Shown piece after piece: positions 8,428-17,473 of a stretch of DNA of 64,000 nucleotides. The DNA is from Flavihumibacter solisilvae. Lineage in GTDB: Bacteria; Bacteroidota; Bacteroidia; Chitinophagales; Chitinophagaceae. Position 1 is the stretch's first letter. The number at the start of each line of letters is the position of its first letter. The position numbers and the translations under genes are program-made. The stretch covers positions 1-64,000 of the forward strand of contig NZ_JSVC01000001.1 in assembly GCF_000814475.1 (NCBI RefSeq). The letters run 5' to 3'. The notes under the pieces are model-generated. The model saw only the letters and a list, made by a program, of their open reading frames with translations, did no database searches and was not told the DNA's origin.

Positions 8428-10575
8428 ATGAAATATATTTCACTCCTGGCAGCGGTTGTCTTCTACTTAAGCAATCCTGGTTTTACACAATTAAAATATC
8501 CGCAAGTTGCGAAGGTGCCGTTTGACACGGTGATCCAGGGAACCAGGTTGTCCGACAGCTATTTCTGGCTGAGCAGGAATGAAAACAAGCCTGCCCTGCA
8601 GGAATACAGTAAACAACAGGGAACACTTGCACTTTCCCTGCTGGATAGTATTCCTGGTATGGAGCAACTGCAAAATGAGAGCGGTGAAGTTTACAACGCA
8701 TTGCAGGATGAGATCTGGAACCTGGCTCTTGCAGGTGAATCCATTTACTATTACCGTGATATCCCGAAAGAAGGGCCTACGTTGTGCCGCCGGAAAGGGG
8801 AAGACGCACCGGAGGAAAAAATCCTCAGGCGCGTGACAATCAATGGCCAATCCTATTCTGTCAGGAAAAGGGCGTTCGCATATAACAAGCCGTTGCTGGC
8901 ACTCATGCTGACCCAACAGGGCGAGCGCAATCCGCAGATCAGGATCTTTGATCTTGAAAAGAAAGTTTTCCTGCCAGACAGCATCGCACCGGTCATGTTC
9001 AATGATTCAAGAGGCGTGTCCATGGCCTGGTTGCCCGGCGACAAGGGAATTCTCTATTCACAGGCCCCGCCAACTGACAAGCATGCAGAAAAGTATTTCA
9101 ACGGGAAAATCAGGCAACATGAAATCGGCACAAGTGCATTGGGCGACAAAGAGATCTTCGGCATTGGGCTAAACAGGGACATTGCATTGAAGTCCACCGA
9201 AACACCCTATATCTATAGCTTTAAAAATTCTCCCTACCTGCTGGCACGGATCCGTTCGGGCAGTGGCGACAACTATGCCTTCGCGGTGCATAAAGACAAA
9301 TTAAACGGGTCTAAGACGCCGTGGGTAAGGTTGAAGGATTATATCAATCTCGGCGACGCATTCGACGCGAGGGGGAAATTTTTATTTGCTGCAACTACTG
9401 GGAGTCCGCGGTACCGTATTGTCAAAATCGATATGGAATCAGGCGCCAGGCCAGAGGAATTCCTGGGTGAGCAGGCCGATGTGATTGCGGGCACTGATTC
9501 CTGGCATAATTCGGGGATTGTTTCCGGTAAAGATGCTCTTTATATACTGATGCGAAGGATCGGCGCCATGCAGATCCTGAAAGTTGATTATACCGGGCGG
9601 GCAACATTATTGCCCATCAGGGAACGCATAAATATTGCAGAACTGAAATTGAAAGGGGAAAACGATCTTGTTTTTCTAAGTTCATCGCCGACCAAAAGTT
9701 TCCGGTATTTACACTATTCATATAGCAAGGACAGCATTACCCCGCTTGCCTTCGCTACGCGGTACCTCGATAAATCAAACGAGCTGGTCTCCGAGGTATT
9801 GATGGTGCCCTCGAGGGATGGGAAGATGATTCCGCTGTCGGTTGTGCGCTCTGTCAACACTTCCCTGCAACAAAACAACCCGTTTATCATTGAAGGCTAT
9901 GGGAATGCAGGAAGGTCGGAGGACATGCATTTCAACCCTTCCTATTTTTCCTGGATAAAACGGGGCGGAATTTATGCGTATGCGCATGTGCGTGGCGGTG
10001 GGGAGCTTGGGGAAGACTGGTACCTCAATGGCCAATACCCGCATAAAATGAATTCAGTTAACGACTTCGTGGACATTGCACAATGGCTGGTGAAGAACAA
10101 CTACTCTTCGCCGTCAAAACTTTTTATCATGGGAGCGAGTGCGGGCTCGTTCCTGGTAGGCAATGCCATAAACCAGCGCCCGGACCTGTTTGCCGGCGGC
10201 ATTTACCTTGCGGGGTTACCGGATTTGGCAACCCATTCCGATGCCGCAGCAGCGAGGGAGGAAAAATCGATAGGGCCTAAAACCACGAAGGAAGGCTTCT
10301 TCTCAAACTACGAGCACAGTGCGTTATACCATATCCCAAAGGGAAAAGCATTGCCCTCCATGCTGATCATTCATGGCGCAACCGATTATATACTGGCAAT
10401 GCACCCCGCCGCGAGATACGCCGCCACCTTACAGGAAAGGCAACAGGGCAAAAACCCGATCCTGTTCCTTACCGACTGGGAAGGCGGACACGTGGGCAGC
10501 GAGAACGAGATCTTTTATATCCTGAAGTTTGCGTTATGGCAATCGGGCCACCCGGATTTCCAGTTAAATCAATAG
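8428..10575 (+). CDS. Secreted prolyl oligopeptidase-family serine peptidase
   Basis: A 715-residue S9-family peptidase. Residues 1-21 (MKYISLLAAVVFYLSNPGFTQ) form a signal peptide. A seven-bladed propeller-like region at about 35-430 is followed by an alpha/beta-hydrolase domain. The nucleophile elbow is GASAGS, with the serine near residue 572. The expected Asp is in the LIIHGATDY segment and the His in WEGGHVG. The strand YAHVRGGGELGEDWY is typical of oligopeptidase B and POP enzymes. It should cleave short peptides in the periplasm after proline or basic residues; the propeller excludes large proteins. Its stop overlaps the stop region of the convergent gene by 7 bp. Confidence 0.9.
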   Translation: MKYISLLAAVVFYLSNPGFTQLKYPQVAKVPFDTVIQGTRLSDSYFWLSRNENKPALQEYSKQQGTLALSLLDSIPGMEQLQNESGEVYNALQDEIWNLALAGESIYYYRDIPKEGPTLCRRKGEDAPEEKILRRVTINGQSYSVRKRAFAYNKPLLALMLTQQGERNPQIRIFDLEKKVFLPDSIAPVMFNDSRGVSMAWLPGDKGILYSQAPPTDKHAEKYFNGKIRQHEIGTSALGDKEIFGIGLNRDIALKSTETPYIYSFKNSPYLLARIRSGSGDNYAFAVHKDKLNGSKTPWVRLKDYINLGDAFDARGKFLFAATTGSPRYRIVKIDMESGARPEEFLGEQADVIAGTDSWHNSGIVSGKDALYILMRRIGAMQILKVDYTGRATLLPIRERINIAELKLKGENDLVFLSSSPTKSFRYLHYSYSKDSITPLAFATRYLDKSNELVSEVLMVPSRDGKMIPLSVVRSVNTSLQQNNPFIIEGYGNAGRSEDMHFNPSYFSWIKRGGIYAYAHVRGGGELGEDWYLNGQYPHKMNSVNDFVDIAQWLVKNNYSSPSKLFIMGASAGSFLVGNAINQRPDLFAGGIYLAGLPDLATHSDAAAAREEKSIGPKTTKEGFFSNYEHSALYHIPKGKALPSMLIIHGATDYILAMHPAARYAATLQERQQGKNPILFLTDWEGGHVGSENEIFYILKFALWQSGHPDFQLNQ

Positions 10576-11486
10576 GCACGCGGACCGTAGTAACGGTACT
10601 TTTTTTCTTCGTAAACAGTACCGCATAAGATGGAATGGATGAAGCCATTGAATTCAACCTGTTTCGTATGATAGATGCCCTGGTCGAAATTGTCGAGCAG
10701 GTAAAAGCGTATCCTGCCATCCATGGCGCTGAATAGTTGTAATGTATCGTTCCCGTTCTTTTTGAATTCAAACAACCGGGAAAAATGTTTCAGCATCAGG
10801 TGTGACCGGTACCAGGTTCCGCCCGTATCGGAAACAAACCGTTTTCCCTGGTACAAAGCGACACTATCATTGTAGGCAAAAATATTGAGGCTGGCCTGGC
10901 TGTTGACTTTCAACCATTGTGTCAATTTCGGAAAGTAAGTGGAATCATAACCATAATTACTGTCGAGAAAACTGATCCGGTGTACATAAGACGGGATCCC
11001 GGAAACTGATGCGAGATAACCGAAGATGAAACTTCCGCCGCCACTGTGGCCATTCAGGTAAAGCCGGCTTCCCATAGGGAAGGATTGGTATAAACTGTCG
11101 ACCAGGTGCCTGATCTTCCCGGTTGCGCCGGGGTGCTTTCTTTTCCATGCCGGCCAGCTGCGTAAATTATTCTCAAGATAAATCACAGTCACCGGCACAT
11201 TCCGCAATTCCTTCCTGATGAATTCCGTTTGTGCGCCAATATTCTGGATGTTGAAACGGGCATCCTCACCCGCTGCTATTGACTTGCCGAATGACTGTTC
11301 CGTCGTATTGCCATTTGGAAGCGCGTACAGGATCACAATTCCCGCTTTGCCGCCATGCTTTTGAGGCCTGTCAATGGTTATCCTGACGCTGTCTGCGATC
11401 CAGCGTGACGTGGTATCAAGGGTAGCAGGCTTTGCCTGTACTGTAGCGGGCGCAAGAAAAACCAATAGTGATTTGAAAATTTTCAT
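10569..11486 (-). CDS. Exported alpha/beta-hydrolase-like protein, function unknown
   Basis: A 305-residue protein with an N-terminal signal peptide (MKIFKSLLVFLAPATVQA) and an alpha/beta-hydrolase layout. A strand VTVIYLENN precedes the nucleophile elbow LNGHSGGGSFIFG, with the serine near residue 147. A possible acid lies in SFLDSNYGYDS, and a C-terminal His occurs in FNGFIHSI. This would fit an esterase, lipase or amidase of the cell envelope, but I do not recognise the subfamily. The gene converges on the prolyl oligopeptidase gene with a 7-bp overlap and no terminator between them. The next minus-strand gene upstream (Nim-like) ends 34 bp before its start, so the two may be co-transcribed. 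Confidence 0.7.
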   Translation of the reverse strand: MKIFKSLLVFLAPATVQAKPATLDTTSRWIADSVRITIDRPQKHGGKAGIVILYALPNGNTTEQSFGKSIAAGEDARFNIQNIGAQTEFIRKELRNVPVTVIYLENNLRSWPAWKRKHPGATGKIRHLVDSLYQSFPMGSRLYLNGHSGGGSFIFGYLASVSGIPSYVHRISFLDSNYGYDSTYFPKLTQWLKVNSQASLNIFAYNDSVALYQGKRFVSDTGGTWYRSHLMLKHFSRLFEFKKNGNDTLQLFSAMDGRIRFYLLDNFDQGIYHTKQVEFNGFIHSILCGTVYEEKKYRYYGPRAY

Positions 11487-11520
11487 ACGCAGGTTAAGGG
11501 CAACAAGATACCATAATCAG

Positions 11521-11979
11521 TTACTCCTTTTCATACCTGCCTGATTTTTCGAGAATTACAATCCGGTAAATCACCGGCCGCGAATCGTTGTGATTGACGG
11601 GCGAATAATTTTCTTCGTCAAACCCTTCGGGTGGTACAGCAGTCTCGCTGATCTTAAGGGTGAGTGTACGGTCTACAAAATACCTGACCGCCCTGTACCG
11701 GTCCCGTACGTTTGAATATTCCTGGTATTCGCCCTGCAGGATCACACTTTTCCAGTTGGCAAAGTCCTTCACTTCATCAACCTCAAAACACACCTGCGGA
11801 TTGCGGCGCATCATTTGAATTTTGGTGCCCGGCATGGAGTGAATGATAATATCTTTCCCGTCATACACATAAGTCACCGGTACTACGTAGGTCTTTCCCT
11901 CATCGTGGCACCCGATGCGACCCAGGAAGTTATGCGCCAGCACCATCTCGACATCTTTGTCACTTAATTTCCCGATCAT
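11521..11979 (-). CDS. Pyridoxamine 5'-phosphate oxidase-family (Nim-like) flavoprotein
   Basis: A 152-residue split-barrel flavin-binding protein. It opens with a short helix (LSDKDVEMVLAHNFLGRIGC), followed by VVPVTYVYDGKDIIIHS and the loop PGTKIQMMRRNPQVCFEVDEV, a pattern typical of small PNPOx/NimA-like proteins that bind FMN. Such proteins reduce small molecules or bind haem or flavins; the natural substrate is unknown. Some relatives give 5-nitroimidazole resistance, but most do not, and nothing here points to that specifically. Start is the ATG at 11979. It stands 34 bp ahead of the hydrolase-like gene and could share a transcript with it. Confidence 0.82.
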   Translation of the reverse strand: MIGKLSDKDVEMVLAHNFLGRIGCHDEGKTYVVPVTYVYDGKDIIIHSMPGTKIQMMRRNPQVCFEVDEVKDFANWKSVILQGEYQEYSNVRDRYRAVRYFVDRTLTLKISETAVPPEGFDEENYSPVNHNDSRPVIYRIVILEKSGRYEKE

Positions 11980-12118
11980 AACTTAAGATTTGGTAAAGGA
12001 TAATGTTCTGTCTAAAGTTATTAATCAGTTTACCGGGATTTGCTGACGCCAGTCAGGTCCGGGAGGGATATTCATCAGGAAATTGCCGGTACCACTTTGG
12101 GTTTTAGTAAATTTAAGC

Positions 12119-13045
12119 ATGAAACCCCCGGCAAATTTTGGGAAAGGTGCGTTGGAATACGACCAGAAGAACCGCAGGCAGAATATGCAGGCCCTGTTTG
12201 CATTAGTGGTACTGCTGGTTGCCGGTATCATCGGATTCACCTGGCGCAAATCTACGCATCCTGCCGAGCCCTCTTCTTATTCGCCTGACAAGATTACCAT
12301 CCTCAAAAAATGGGACATGCCCCAATACCTGAAAGAGATCTCGGGACTTACCTATATAGATGAACAACGGCTTGCCTGTGTGCAGGATGAAGCAGGAACG
12401 ATATTTATCTATAACATAGAAAAGAACACCGTAGAGAAAGAAATACATTTCGGCGAACCGGGCGATTATGAAGGCTTGACGCTTGCCGGCAAAACGGCCT
12501 GGGTGCTAAGGGCTGATGGTCTCCTCTTCGAAGTAAAAGACATTCATGCGAAGCAACCAGCAGTTAAAGAGTACCGGACCCACCTTACCGTGAAGGAGAA
12601 CTGCGAAGGGCTTTGCTATGATAAATCAAGAGGTCGTTTACTGGTTGCCGTGAAGGACCAGGACCCCAACAGTACCAGCTACAAAGGAATTTATGAATTC
12701 GATCTCAGCAGCTATACGATGGCAAAGGAGCCGGTTATTAAGATCAACCTGGAAGATGAGATCTTTGCCAATGCAAAAGGCAAGAAAAAGAAAGGCATTA
12801 CATTTAAGCCAACAGGTATCACCATTCACCCGGTAACCCAGGATCTCTATATAACAGACGGACCCGGCTCACGCCTATTGGTGACCGACAAAACGGGAAC
12901 CATCAAAAAACTGTTTCAACTGGATCGCAAAATATTTACCCAGCCGGAAGGCATCACTTTCAGTGAAAGGGGCGAACTTTTTATTTCCAATGAAGGAGTG
13001 AAAGGATCGGGCAATATTTTAAAGGTTTCGATCGAGCCGAAATAA
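12119..13045 (+). CDS. SdiA-regulated (YjiK-like) beta-propeller protein
   Basis: A protein of about 308 residues with a membrane anchor near the N-terminus (ALFALVVLLVAGIIGFTW) followed by a propeller domain of the SdiA-regulated/YjiK family. Recognisable pieces are LKEISGLTYIDEQRLACVQDE, EGDYEGLTL-type repeats (GEPGDYEGLTLAG), NCEGLCYD and QPEGITFSERGELFISNEG. The family is thought to bind ligands or act as a surface or periplasmic sensor, and no enzyme activity is established. The start is uncertain. The frame is open from a TTG at 12083; I chose the ATG at 12119. An ATG at 12185, directly before the membrane helix, would give a cleaner signal anchor. Confidence 0.75.
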   Translation: MKPPANFGKGALEYDQKNRRQNMQALFALVVLLVAGIIGFTWRKSTHPAEPSSYSPDKITILKKWDMPQYLKEISGLTYIDEQRLACVQDEAGTIFIYNIEKNTVEKEIHFGEPGDYEGLTLAGKTAWVLRADGLLFEVKDIHAKQPAVKEYRTHLTVKENCEGLCYDKSRGRLLVAVKDQDPNSTSYKGIYEFDLSSYTMAKEPVIKINLEDEIFANAKGKKKKGITFKPTGITIHPVTQDLYITDGPGSRLLVTDKTGTIKKLFQLDRKIFTQPEGITFSERGELFISNEGVKGSGNILKVSIEPK

Positions 13046-13090
13046 TGGCGATTTTTTTCCTTTTATGTGTCTTACGGTTGAGATGCTAAA

Positions 13091-14782
13091 ATGGTCGCGA
13101 CGTTATCCAAATATATTCCCGGGTTGAAGATCTTCCATTCGTACCAGCGCGAATGGTGGCAGGCCGACCTTATGGCGGGCGTATCGGTTGCGGCCGTTGC
13201 CCTGCCTGTAGGCATTGCTTATGCACAGCTCGCCGGACTTCCACCTGTGGTAGGGATCTATTCCTCGATCTTCCCGGCGGTGGCATATGCATTCTTCGGG
13301 TCGTCGAAACAACTGGTGGTGAATCCCGATTCCGCTGCCTGCATGATGGTGGCTTCAACCATTGCCCCGCTGGCGGCAGGGGACGCGCTACGTAACCTCG
13401 ACCTGGCGATACTACTTACGTTCATGACGGGGGTCCTCTGCCTCGTCGGCGGCATTGCCAAGCTTGGCGTAATCGCCAACTTTCTTTCCCGGCCCATCCT
13501 TACCGGGTATCTTAATGGGATTGCGTTCAGTATCATGGCCAGCCAGCTGGGAACCCTGCTGGGTTTCAAGATTCCACGCAGTGGCTTCTTCTTGACAGTG
13601 TGGCAGGGCATTTCACGCATGGGCGAAACACACTTCGCCTCGCTGATCCTCGGCCTATCCTTATTCGCCCTGATCCGGTTGATGAAACGGTTTACCCCTA
13701 AACTGCCGGCGGCACTATTCGCTACTATCGCCGGCATTCTGGCCGTTACTGTATTTGCTTTACCTGGTCGAGGCGTAGCAACTGTGGGACAAATCCCGGC
13801 AGGTTTGCCGGTTCCGAGAATTCCTGCATTTGCGGCTTCAGAACTGGTGCCGCTTTTCTCCGGGGCATGTGGGATTGTACTGGTAAGCTTTTGCAGCATG
13901 ATGACAACTGCGCGGGCTTTTGCCATCAAAAACGGTTACCCGATCAAAGTGAATCAGGACATGTTTGCCCTTGGCATTTCCGACCTGGCTGCGGCGGTCG
14001 GTAGTGGATTCGCCGTAAGCGGGGCCGATTCGCGGACAGCTGTTGCAGATGCATCTGGTGGCAAGTCGCAGGTTACTTCCATTGTTGCCGCTGTTATGAT
14101 GGCCCTGGTTTTATTGTTCCTGGCCAGGCCGCTTTCTTACGTACCTGCCGCTGCACTGGCGGCCATTCTCATTTCATCCGCGCTGGGACTCTTTGACATC
14201 GCCTCACTGCGCAGGTATTATTCCTTCAGTAAACCGGAGTTCTGGTTCTCTATAATCGCAATGCTGGGTGTTATGACCATCGGTGTTTTGCCCGGGGTTT
14301 TGGTGGCTGTTGCACTGGCAATTATCAAACTCCTGCAAAGGGCATCACACCCCCACGATGCCGTGCTGTTGCCTGTTTCGGGGCTCGAAGGAGTGTATAC
14401 TTCAAGTCCTGACGAAGAACACGATAGTCTCCCGGGCGTGCTTATTTACCGGTTTGACGCTTCTCTTCTGTTTTTCAATGCAGATTACTTCAAGGACCGG
14501 GTGCAGCTGGCGCTCAGCGAATCCGGCTCGAAACCTGACTGGTTCATCTTTAATACCGAAGCTGTTCCCCTGATTGATATTACCGGTTGCGAGGCGCTGG
14601 AAGAAGTAAGGCGTGACCTTGAGAACCAGGGCATCGTGATGGTAGTTGCGCGGGCAAAAGGCATGTTCCTGGCAAACCTGAAAAAATCCGGACTCTGGGA
14701 TTCGATCGGCAAAACACGGTTTTTCTATTCTGTACATGCTGCAGTACTCGCTTACCAACTGGAACATCCGCAAACTTCATAA
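13091..14782 (+). CDS. SulP-family anion transporter with STAS domain
   Basis: A 563-residue inner-membrane transporter of the SLC26/SulP family. It begins with the soluble N-terminal stretch and the signature WWQADLMAGVSVAAVALPVGIAYAQLAGLPP at about residues 22-52, followed by some 12-14 hydrophobic segments up to residue 430. A cytoplasmic STAS domain occupies about 445-555, with the IDITGCEALEEV segment. SulP proteins carry sulfate, bicarbonate, C4-dicarboxylates or other anions, and sequence alone does not decide. No carbonic anhydrase or sulfate-assimilation gene is adjacent. Sulfatase genes lie 28 kb away and are not obviously linked. It is convergent with the GH32 gene. Start is the ATG at 13091. 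Confidence 0.92.
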   Translation: MVATLSKYIPGLKIFHSYQREWWQADLMAGVSVAAVALPVGIAYAQLAGLPPVVGIYSSIFPAVAYAFFGSSKQLVVNPDSAACMMVASTIAPLAAGDALRNLDLAILLTFMTGVLCLVGGIAKLGVIANFLSRPILTGYLNGIAFSIMASQLGTLLGFKIPRSGFFLTVWQGISRMGETHFASLILGLSLFALIRLMKRFTPKLPAALFATIAGILAVTVFALPGRGVATVGQIPAGLPVPRIPAFAASELVPLFSGACGIVLVSFCSMMTTARAFAIKNGYPIKVNQDMFALGISDLAAAVGSGFAVSGADSRTAVADASGGKSQVTSIVAAVMMALVLLFLARPLSYVPAAALAAILISSALGLFDIASLRRYYSFSKPEFWFSIIAMLGVMTIGVLPGVLVAVALAIIKLLQRASHPHDAVLLPVSGLEGVYTSSPDEEHDSLPGVLIYRFDASLLFFNADYFKDRVQLALSESGSKPDWFIFNTEAVPLIDITGCEALEEVRRDLENQGIVMVVARAKGMFLANLKKSGLWDSIGKTRFFYSVHAAVLAYQLEHPQTS

Positions 14783-14819
14783 TAGTACTATGCTTAATTC
14801 ATGGAGCGACACGGACAAG

Positions 14820-16499
14820 TTATTCCCAGGCCGACCTCAGTGCAAATACATCAAGCTTTGAAAATTTCACCTTACCGCCTTCCGTCTTTACTGATAAAGC
14901 AGGCGCTGCCGCTGAAAGATTTTTATTGATGGGCATATAGAACAGTCCGTCCTGGGCAAATACTTCTATACCGATGCGGTCAACGAAGATCCTCAGCCGC
15001 AAATTTTCACCTTCCAGCGGCACTTTAGCCTTTACGCCATCGGCCGATAACTCCTGGCTGGCCACATCGTATGTAAGGTCCAGGCCTTTGATGGCAAACT
15101 TAATGGACTTCGCCTTACCCGGCTGTAACTCCGTAATGATCTCCATCAGCTCAGAATACACGCCGGCAGCGGGGTTCGAAGAGTTATCAGAAAGCGTAAC
15201 GGTACCTGTCATCACCCGTTCGCCCCTTAGCGATTCCAGTTCGACCACCGGTACCCGTTTTACCCTAAGTCCCGCGGGAGTTTCAACCAGTTTAAGTTCC
15301 ATCGGTACTGTCATGCTCTGGTTAAAACTGCTGTTCCCCTTGTCGGTGTGCGTACGCCACCAGCCTATCTCGATCCTTCTTCCTGTAGGTTCATTGTTGA
15401 AAGTCTGTGCAGCATAATAATCCCGGCCCACCTGCGTGAGTAAACGCTCCAGTTCGGGCCTGAATGTTTTTCCGTCGAAAGTGCCGATAGTATACATGCT
15501 GTTGGCGGCGGATAAAATCCACCTCTTCTCACCTGGCCTCCCCTCCACTTCGAGCTCATAGAAATCGGGGCATTCGAAGAGGTAGCGATCTTCGCCGACA
15601 CCACCACTAACCATCGAAGCCGGGGTCCAGTTCTTCAGGTCGGGGGAAGTCAGGAACTCCATGGTATTCTCGCCATTTTGTCTTTCCACCCACAATACCA
15701 TTACCCAATGTTTTTCCGGGGCGTACCAGAACACTTTCGGATCACGGTTATCTTTATTGATCCTGTTTACAACTGTATGTCCCAGCTTCTGGAAGCTGCG
15801 GCCGTCGCGGGTCCATGCGAGTCCCTGGCCCCAGGCGCGGGCACCGGTAAAAAACATCACCATCGGGGGGTCATTGGGTGAACCAAGTCCGCTTGTATTG
15901 GCAGAATCGACAACTGCCGATCCGCTGAACATCGGTCCGAACCCGTCGGGGTGGATAGCGTCGCCCACTTCCTTCCAATGAACCATGTCCTTGCTGACCG
16001 CATGTCCCCAGGTCATATTGCCCCAGCCCCTGCCATAGGGATTATGCTGGAAAAACAGGTGATACTCGCCCTTGTAGTAGCACATGCCGTTGGGATCATT
16101 TGTCCACCCGCGTTTGGGCGAGAAATGGAACTGCCCCCTTAGCTCTTCATTATAGGCTTTGCCGCCATCATTGTCTGACTGGAGGACCTGGTGAAAAGCA
16201 TTTGAGCTTCTATCCAGTTTATCTACCCGGAGTTCAACCGGCTTCCCTTTCCATTCGGAGATGTCCAGGTAGGCGAGCCAGTCGGCTTCACCGTCTGCCA
16301 GCTCCATATCGAAGTAGCGAACCAGGTTTCCATTGAGCCAGAGCTCGAGGTTCTTTTTTGGCGCACCGTTTTTTACCGGCAGTACCAGGTATTTTTTCTC
16401 AGGCGTAAAATAGCGGCTGAATTGTTGCTGGGCTATGCCGGTATATGCCAGGCAGCACAGGCCGGCAGCAAAAAGCAAACTTTTGGTTCTCGTCATCAT
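14820..16499 (-). CDS. Exported GH32 fructan/sucrose hydrolase
   Basis: A 559-residue glycoside hydrolase family 32 enzyme with signal peptide MMTRTKSLLFAAGLCCLAYTGIAQ. The nucleophile motif is GWTNDPNGMCYY (Asp in NDPNG), the transition-state stabiliser is in NRDPKVFW and the acid/base Glu is in FECPDFYE. An N-terminal beta-sandwich of about 100 residues precedes the five-bladed propeller, and the usual GH32 C-terminal sandwich follows from about residue 410. It would release fructose from levan, inulin or sucrose-like substrates in the periplasm or at the surface. It is the last gene of the long minus-strand locus and sits 17 bp after a PfkB sugar kinase, a natural partner for phosphorylating released fructose. 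Confidence 0.92.
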   Translation of the reverse strand: MMTRTKSLLFAAGLCCLAYTGIAQQQFSRYFTPEKKYLVLPVKNGAPKKNLELWLNGNLVRYFDMELADGEADWLAYLDISEWKGKPVELRVDKLDRSSNAFHQVLQSDNDGGKAYNEELRGQFHFSPKRGWTNDPNGMCYYKGEYHLFFQHNPYGRGWGNMTWGHAVSKDMVHWKEVGDAIHPDGFGPMFSGSAVVDSANTSGLGSPNDPPMVMFFTGARAWGQGLAWTRDGRSFQKLGHTVVNRINKDNRDPKVFWYAPEKHWVMVLWVERQNGENTMEFLTSPDLKNWTPASMVSGGVGEDRYLFECPDFYELEVEGRPGEKRWILSAANSMYTIGTFDGKTFRPELERLLTQVGRDYYAAQTFNNEPTGRRIEIGWWRTHTDKGNSSFNQSMTVPMELKLVETPAGLRVKRVPVVELESLRGERVMTGTVTLSDNSSNPAAGVYSELMEIITELQPGKAKSIKFAIKGLDLTYDVASQELSADGVKAKVPLEGENLRLRIFVDRIGIEVFAQDGLFYMPINKNLSAAAPALSVKTEGGKVKFSKLDVFALRSAWE

Positions 16500-16516
16500 T
16501 GTGGTTTGGATGCGGA

Positions 16517-17401
16517 TTATTGTATCAGCAGTCCCGCGTCGGCAGCATCATAAGTTGGACAGCCGCCTGCGAGTGTGGTTATATATGAAGCAAGGCGATT
16601 CGCCTGGTCAAGCGCATCTGCAGGATCAGCCTGCCGGATCCTTGCAGTGAGATAGGCCGCCAGGAAGGAGTCGCCGCTGCCGATAGTGTCCTGGACTTTA
16701 GCCGGGTAGCCAGGGTGCGTCCAATACCGGTTATCGATCCATGCAGTTGCGCCGTTGGGGCCTTTGGTTACCAGGATGTCGTCGAGATTGAATTTAGCCG
16801 CGAGTTCCTGCAGCCATTCCTCCTCCGTTCCGGATTCGAGAAACCATTTTGCGAGCAGCTGCAATTCATCATCATTCACTTTTAGCAGGTTTGCTTCTCC
16901 CAATAGCAGTTCGATCATGTCACCGGTGTAGTAAGGTTTCCGCAGGTTTATATCCAGTACTTTTATATTAGCGAGCTTAAGGAGCTCAAACAAAGTTTTC
17001 CGGCTCACTTCGCCCCGGGCTACCAGGCTGCCGTAGACGAAATAATCTGCCTGCTCAACCAGCGTTCGGTTGTCTTTATCAGCCTGGATATGATCCCAGG
17101 CCACATCATCGACAAACTGGTAGGTCATAACACCTGCCGCATCGGGGAATGCCAGCACTTGCCCGCTCACATGGTCCGCATCTTCCTGCGTGTAGCGGTC
17201 GTTAATCTCCCGCGCCGCCAGCTCCTCTTTGATCTCGCGGCCGAGATCATCCCTCCCAATACGGGAGATCATGGCGCTGTTGATTCCGAGCTTACTGATA
17301 TGGTAACAGGCATTCAGCGGTGCGCCGCCGAGCACTTTGCCAGTAGGAAGTATATCCCACAGGATTTCGCCGAAGCAGGCAATCGTTTTAGTTTCTTTCA
17401 T
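16517..17401 (-). CDS. PfkB-family carbohydrate kinase, probably fructokinase
   Basis: A 294-residue ribokinase/PfkB-fold kinase. The N-terminal pattern FGEILWDILPTGKVLGGAPLNACYHISKLG is typical of bacterial fructokinases of this family. The ATP/anion-hole signature DTIGSGDSFLAAYL lies near residues 228-241, with the catalytic Asp in GSGDSF. It probably phosphorylates fructose in the cytoplasm; the adjacent GH32 gene, 17 bp downstream, supports that substrate. It starts 72 bp after the HglS gene, a wider gap than elsewhere in the locus, so a separate promoter for the kinase-GH32 pair is possible. Confidence 0.88.
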   Translation of the reverse strand: MKETKTIACFGEILWDILPTGKVLGGAPLNACYHISKLGINSAMISRIGRDDLGREIKEELAAREINDRYTQEDADHVSGQVLAFPDAAGVMTYQFVDDVAWDHIQADKDNRTLVEQADYFVYGSLVARGEVSRKTLFELLKLANIKVLDINLRKPYYTGDMIELLLGEANLLKVNDDELQLLAKWFLESGTEEEWLQELAAKFNLDDILVTKGPNGATAWIDNRYWTHPGYPAKVQDTIGSGDSFLAAYLTARIRQADPADALDQANRLASYITTLAGGCPTYDAADAGLLIQ

Positions 17402-17473
17402 TTGTTTTCAGTGCACTGAGAAAGAAATTTACAATTTCCGCGCCGCTTTTGCAAAGTAGTTATAAGTGCCAGG

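Noticed and set aside
13091-14782. SulP transporter as part of the sulfatase system
   Set aside because: It is 28 kb away, in a different transcription unit, and SulP substrates include many anions besides sulfate.
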